From the NCBI GenBank assembly GCA_025965315.1, contig JAOPXD010000050.1, forward strand, positions 1 to 33,868: a stretch of DNA of 33,868 nucleotides, given 5' to 3'. The position numbers and the translations under genes were made by a program. The notes beneath the pieces are model-generated. The model saw only the letters and a list, made by a program, of their open reading frames with translations, did no database searches and was not told the origin of the DNA. Source of the DNA: Marmoricola sp. GTDB taxonomy: Bacteria > Actinomycetota > Actinomycetes > Propionibacteriales > Nocardioidaceae. How positions within the stretch are numbered: the stretch's first letter is position 1; every line of letters begins with the position of its first letter. Positions 32,369 to 33,868 of this stretch are shown one piece after another.

Positions 32369-32479
32369 CGATGAAGTGATGTTGTTCGGATCAATCCACA
32401 TGTGACTCCTGCGATCGAGTTGTTCACAAGGTCGAAGGCTGCACTTTGAGTCGAAGGAGTGGAGCCCGAACCTTGTCGC

Positions 32480-33445
32480 ATGGATGAGCTAATGCGCCTG
32501 CACAGTCACGGAGTGTTCCTACGTCGAGAAGCACTGGAGGTCGGGTACGACGACCGAGCCCTGTACGCCGCCATTGCATCCGGTGTACTTTCGCGCGTTC
32601 GCCACGGTGCCTACGTGAGTTCCGAAACATGGCGTGCGTCGGACGAGAATCAACAACACCTCCTTCGGGCGCACGCCGCTGGATTGGTCCACAGTCAGCC
32701 AGCAGAGCTCAGTCACATATCGGCAGCGATCGCGCACGGTATGCGGGTGTGGGGTGTCGACCTGTCGCGGATCCATCTGACTCGCCCAGAGCACACAGTC
32801 GGTCGTAAGCACCGCGACATCGCGTACCACCGAGGTGCCGTGGGCGGGGGCGATCAGATCTCGGGGACGCCCGTCAGGCCCGCCGCAGAGGCGGCGTTCG
32901 GAGCGGCGTGCCACGCAAGCGTCGAAGCGGGAACGGTCATCCTCGACTCGGCGTACCACCTCGGGATCTGCTCGCAGGACCAGCTCCGAGAGCAGTACGA
33001 GACGCACCGTGGCTGGCCCGGAACGGCCCGGCTCAACGTCACACTTCGTTTCGCTCAGCCGGGATCGCAGTCGGTCGCTGAATCGCGCATGCGGTTTCTG
33101 TTTTACCAATACGGCCTGCCGAAGCCCCAGCTCCAGTACGTCGTACGCGATGGTTCCGACCTGATCGGCAACACGGACTTCGGCTGGCCCGAGTACGGCG
33201 TTCTCGGCGAGTTCGACGGCCGGGTCAAATACGAGAAGTACCTGCGACCCGGCGAGACCCCGGCCGATGCCGTCATCCGGGAGAAACTGCGTGAGGACCG
33301 TATGCGCGAAGCGACCGGCTACAGCTTCATCCGCTTCACGTGGGCGGATTTCTACAAGCCGGACCAAACTGCCGAACGCACACGGCGTGCGCTCAGTCGA
33401 GGCAACCGATTGGTTCTTCCAGGTGACATCAATTCTGCACGATGA
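32480..33445 (+). CDS. AbiEi-type winged-helix protein fused to a DUF559/Vsr-like PD-(D/E)XK nuclease
   Basis: In the 321-residue product, residues about 1-50 (LMRLHSHGVFLRREALEVGY ... VRHGAYVSS) match the AbiEi antitoxin N-terminal winged helix. A middle region with ELSHISAAIAHGM (77-89) matches the AbiEi-like domain. The C-terminal part from about 198 is a Vsr/DUF559 nuclease: Glu201 in ESRMRFLFYQYGL, Asp233 in GNTDFGWPEYG, and GEFDGRVKY supplying Glu244 and Lys250; then EKLREDRMREATGYSFIRFT. Solitary genes of this type are widespread in actinobacteria, and no AbiEii toxin gene accompanies this one. ATG 32480 is chosen; GTG 32459 (7 codons earlier) overlaps a GAAGGAG box and is possible. 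Codon choice is less GC-rich than in the neighbours, a sign of transfer. Confidence 0.8.
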   Translation: MDELMRLHSHGVFLRREALEVGYDDRALYAAIASGVLSRVRHGAYVSSETWRASDENQQHLLRAHAAGLVHSQPAELSHISAAIAHGMRVWGVDLSRIHLTRPEHTVGRKHRDIAYHRGAVGGGDQISGTPVRPAAEAAFGAACHASVEAGTVILDSAYHLGICSQDQLREQYETHRGWPGTARLNVTLRFAQPGSQSVAESRMRFLFYQYGLPKPQLQYVVRDGSDLIGNTDFGWPEYGVLGEFDGRVKYEKYLRPGETPADAVIREKLREDRMREATGYSFIRFTWADFYKPDQTAERTRRALSRGNRLVLPGDINSAR

Positions 33446-33474
33446 ACATCAAATCTGATGTGCATCGTGCAGAA
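33433..33474 (+). terminator. Long hairpin at the 3' end of the nuclease gene
   Basis: Arms of 19 bases (33433-33451 and 33456-33474) pair with a single mismatch around AATC. The left arm contains the nuclease gene's stop codon (33443-33445). It can act as a terminator, and its core TGAACATC-N6-GATGTGCA repeats the operator-like motif seen at the left end. Confidence 0.65.
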
Positions 33475-33498
33475 ACCTCATGCTGCCATGTGAATTCG
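33440..33498 (-). repeat. Right terminal inverted repeat of the islet
   Basis: The reverse complement of this stretch aligns without gaps to 32310-32368, with 49 of 59 bases identical by hand count. The outermost GCCATGTGAATTCG (33485-33498) also occurs as a direct copy at 32324-32337, because the left end is palindromic. Confidence 0.7.
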
Positions 33499-33506
33499 CG
33501 GCTCTC

Positions 33507-33868
33507 TTAGGCGGTCGGACCGGCCCAGTTCTTGTCCGGGACCGGAGTGGGCCGACCGGGCTGCTCGCCGCCGCGTGCAGTGAGGTAGCTGTCCTTGGGG
33601 ACCATCACCTTGCGGCGGAAGATGCAGACGACCTTGCCGTCCTGGTTGTAGCCGATCGTCTCGACGTAGACGACGCCCCGGTCGTCCTTGGACTTGCTCT
33701 CGGTCTTCTCGAGCACCGTCGTCTCGCCGTACAGCGTGTCCCCGTGGAACGTCGGCGCCACGTGGCGCAGCGACTCGACCTCGAGGTTGGCGATCGCCTT
33801 GCCGGAGATGTCCGGCACCGACATGCCGAGCAGGATCGAGTAGACGTAGTTGCCGACCACGACGTTCT
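33507..33868 (-). CDS. MaoC-like hotdog-fold dehydratase (C-terminal part, cut by window edge)
   Basis: The visible 119 residues include NVVVGNYVYSILLGMSVPDI, ESLRHVAPTFHGDTLYGETT and VYVETIGYNQDGKVVCIFRR. The pattern matches the C-terminal two thirds of MaoC-type (R)-specific enoyl-CoA hydratases, which hydrate acyl-CoA in fatty acid or mesaconyl-type pathways. The HAPTF/VAPTFHGDTL segment after the long helix is diagnostic. The N-terminus with the catalytic Asp/His is beyond the right edge. The TAA stop is only 9 bases from the outer end of the islet. With the hydratase fragment at the left edge, both edges carry acyl-CoA genes, but nothing connects them. Confidence 0.8.
   Translation of the reverse strand, partial: NVVVGNYVYSILLGMSVPDISGKAIANLEVESLRHVAPTFHGDTLYGETTVLEKTESKSKDDRGVVYVETIGYNQDGKVVCIFRRKVMVPKDSYLTARGGEQPGRPTPVPDKNWAGPTA

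Larger units (their letters stand above)
32310..33498 (+). mobile_element. Putative single-gene mobile islet with 59-bp terminal inverted repeats (AbiEi-DUF559 unit)
   Basis: The 1189-base unit is bounded by imperfect 59-bp inverted repeats (32310-32368 and 33440-33498). The outer 14 bases (CGAATTCACATGGC) are identical, the middle 20 match at 12 positions, and the inner 25 match at 23, aligned without gaps. It contains one gene, a winged-helix/nuclease fusion, and no transposase. A hand count of one line inside the gene (33061-33120) gives 35/60 G+C, against 47/60 for a line of the MFS gene (31141-31200). It sits between the convergent ends of the MFS and MaoC genes. No target duplication is apparent at its edges. 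Mobility is inference; the repeats and the composition are seen. Confidence 0.55.

Noticed and set aside
32300-33510. Target-site duplication flanking the islet
   Set aside because: The bases immediately outside (GCGACCTG on the left, CGGCTCTC on the right) do not match, so no duplication can be claimed.
1-33868. tRNA, rRNA or CRISPR array
   Set aside because: No cloverleaf with a GTTCRA arm, no rRNA-like segment and no regularly spaced direct repeats were seen on reading through.

Overview
The window comes from a very GC-rich actinobacterial chromosome. The best guess is the Nocardioidaceae/Propionibacteriales, because of WhiB7, mycoredoxin, AdnAB, DUF3107, DUF6758 and many leaderless genes; the exact genus is inference. 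From memory, the gene order follows the Mycobacterium tuberculosis Rv3196-Rv3214 neighbourhood: ThiF-like protein, AarF kinase, whiB7, uvrD2, mycoredoxin, nudC, AdnAB helicase-nuclease, esterase, ATL protein, moeZ, TetR regulator, DUF3107, ferritin-like protein, rhlE-like helicase, ParA-like ATPase and histidine phosphatase. This is therefore mostly a conserved housekeeping and stress-response block with local insertions.

Region by region. 1-2926: the start of an enoyl-CoA hydratase gene, a 52-residue zinc-ribbon protein (DUF5679), a ThiF/cyclodehydratase-like protein and an AarF/UbiB kinase-like protein. 2943-6588: two small proteins, WhiB7 with a long leader (small leader ORF, competing hairpins, AT-rich promoter), UvrD2, and divergent mycoredoxin. 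6843-12284: a minus-strand operon joined by 4-base stop/start overlaps, encoding a secreted two-repeat surface protein, a sortase, an M3 oligopeptidase and NudC. 12397-13108: a purine nucleoside phosphorylase gene broken by one extra G. 13101-20488: AdnB, AdnA and an esterase whose Tat signal peptide is out of frame by one missing base. 20489-20843: an odd non-genic stretch with strong hairpins, a small ORF with a good ribosome binding site and a cluster of DnaA-box-like 9-mers. 20844-26861: ATL, a secreted S1 protease, MoeZ, TetR, DUF3107, a ferritin-like protein and a DEAD-box helicase. 26865-31104: an L,D-transpeptidase coupled to an orphan ParA, an SDR oxidoreductase, MarC, DUF6758 and a histidine phosphatase. 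31133-33868: an MFS transporter, a foreign-looking islet, and a MaoC-like dehydratase cut by the window edge.

The most unusual object is the islet at 32310-33498. One gene, an AbiEi-type winged-helix domain fused to a DUF559/Vsr-like PD-(D/E)XK nuclease, is enclosed by imperfect 59-bp terminal inverted repeats. Both repeats carry the same operator-like motif (TGAACATC-N6-GATGTTCA), and the outer 14 bp of each are identical. The islet lies between the 3' ends of two convergent genes, is visibly lower in GC and has no transposase. It looks like an undescribed class of single-gene, nuclease-bearing mobile or selfish unit.

A second recurring signal is the leaderless promoter. At least seven genes have TAnnnT followed 6-8 bases later by ATG or GTG, which also helped choose start codons. 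Two apparent single-base frameshifts within 8 kb may be sequencing errors rather than gene decay.
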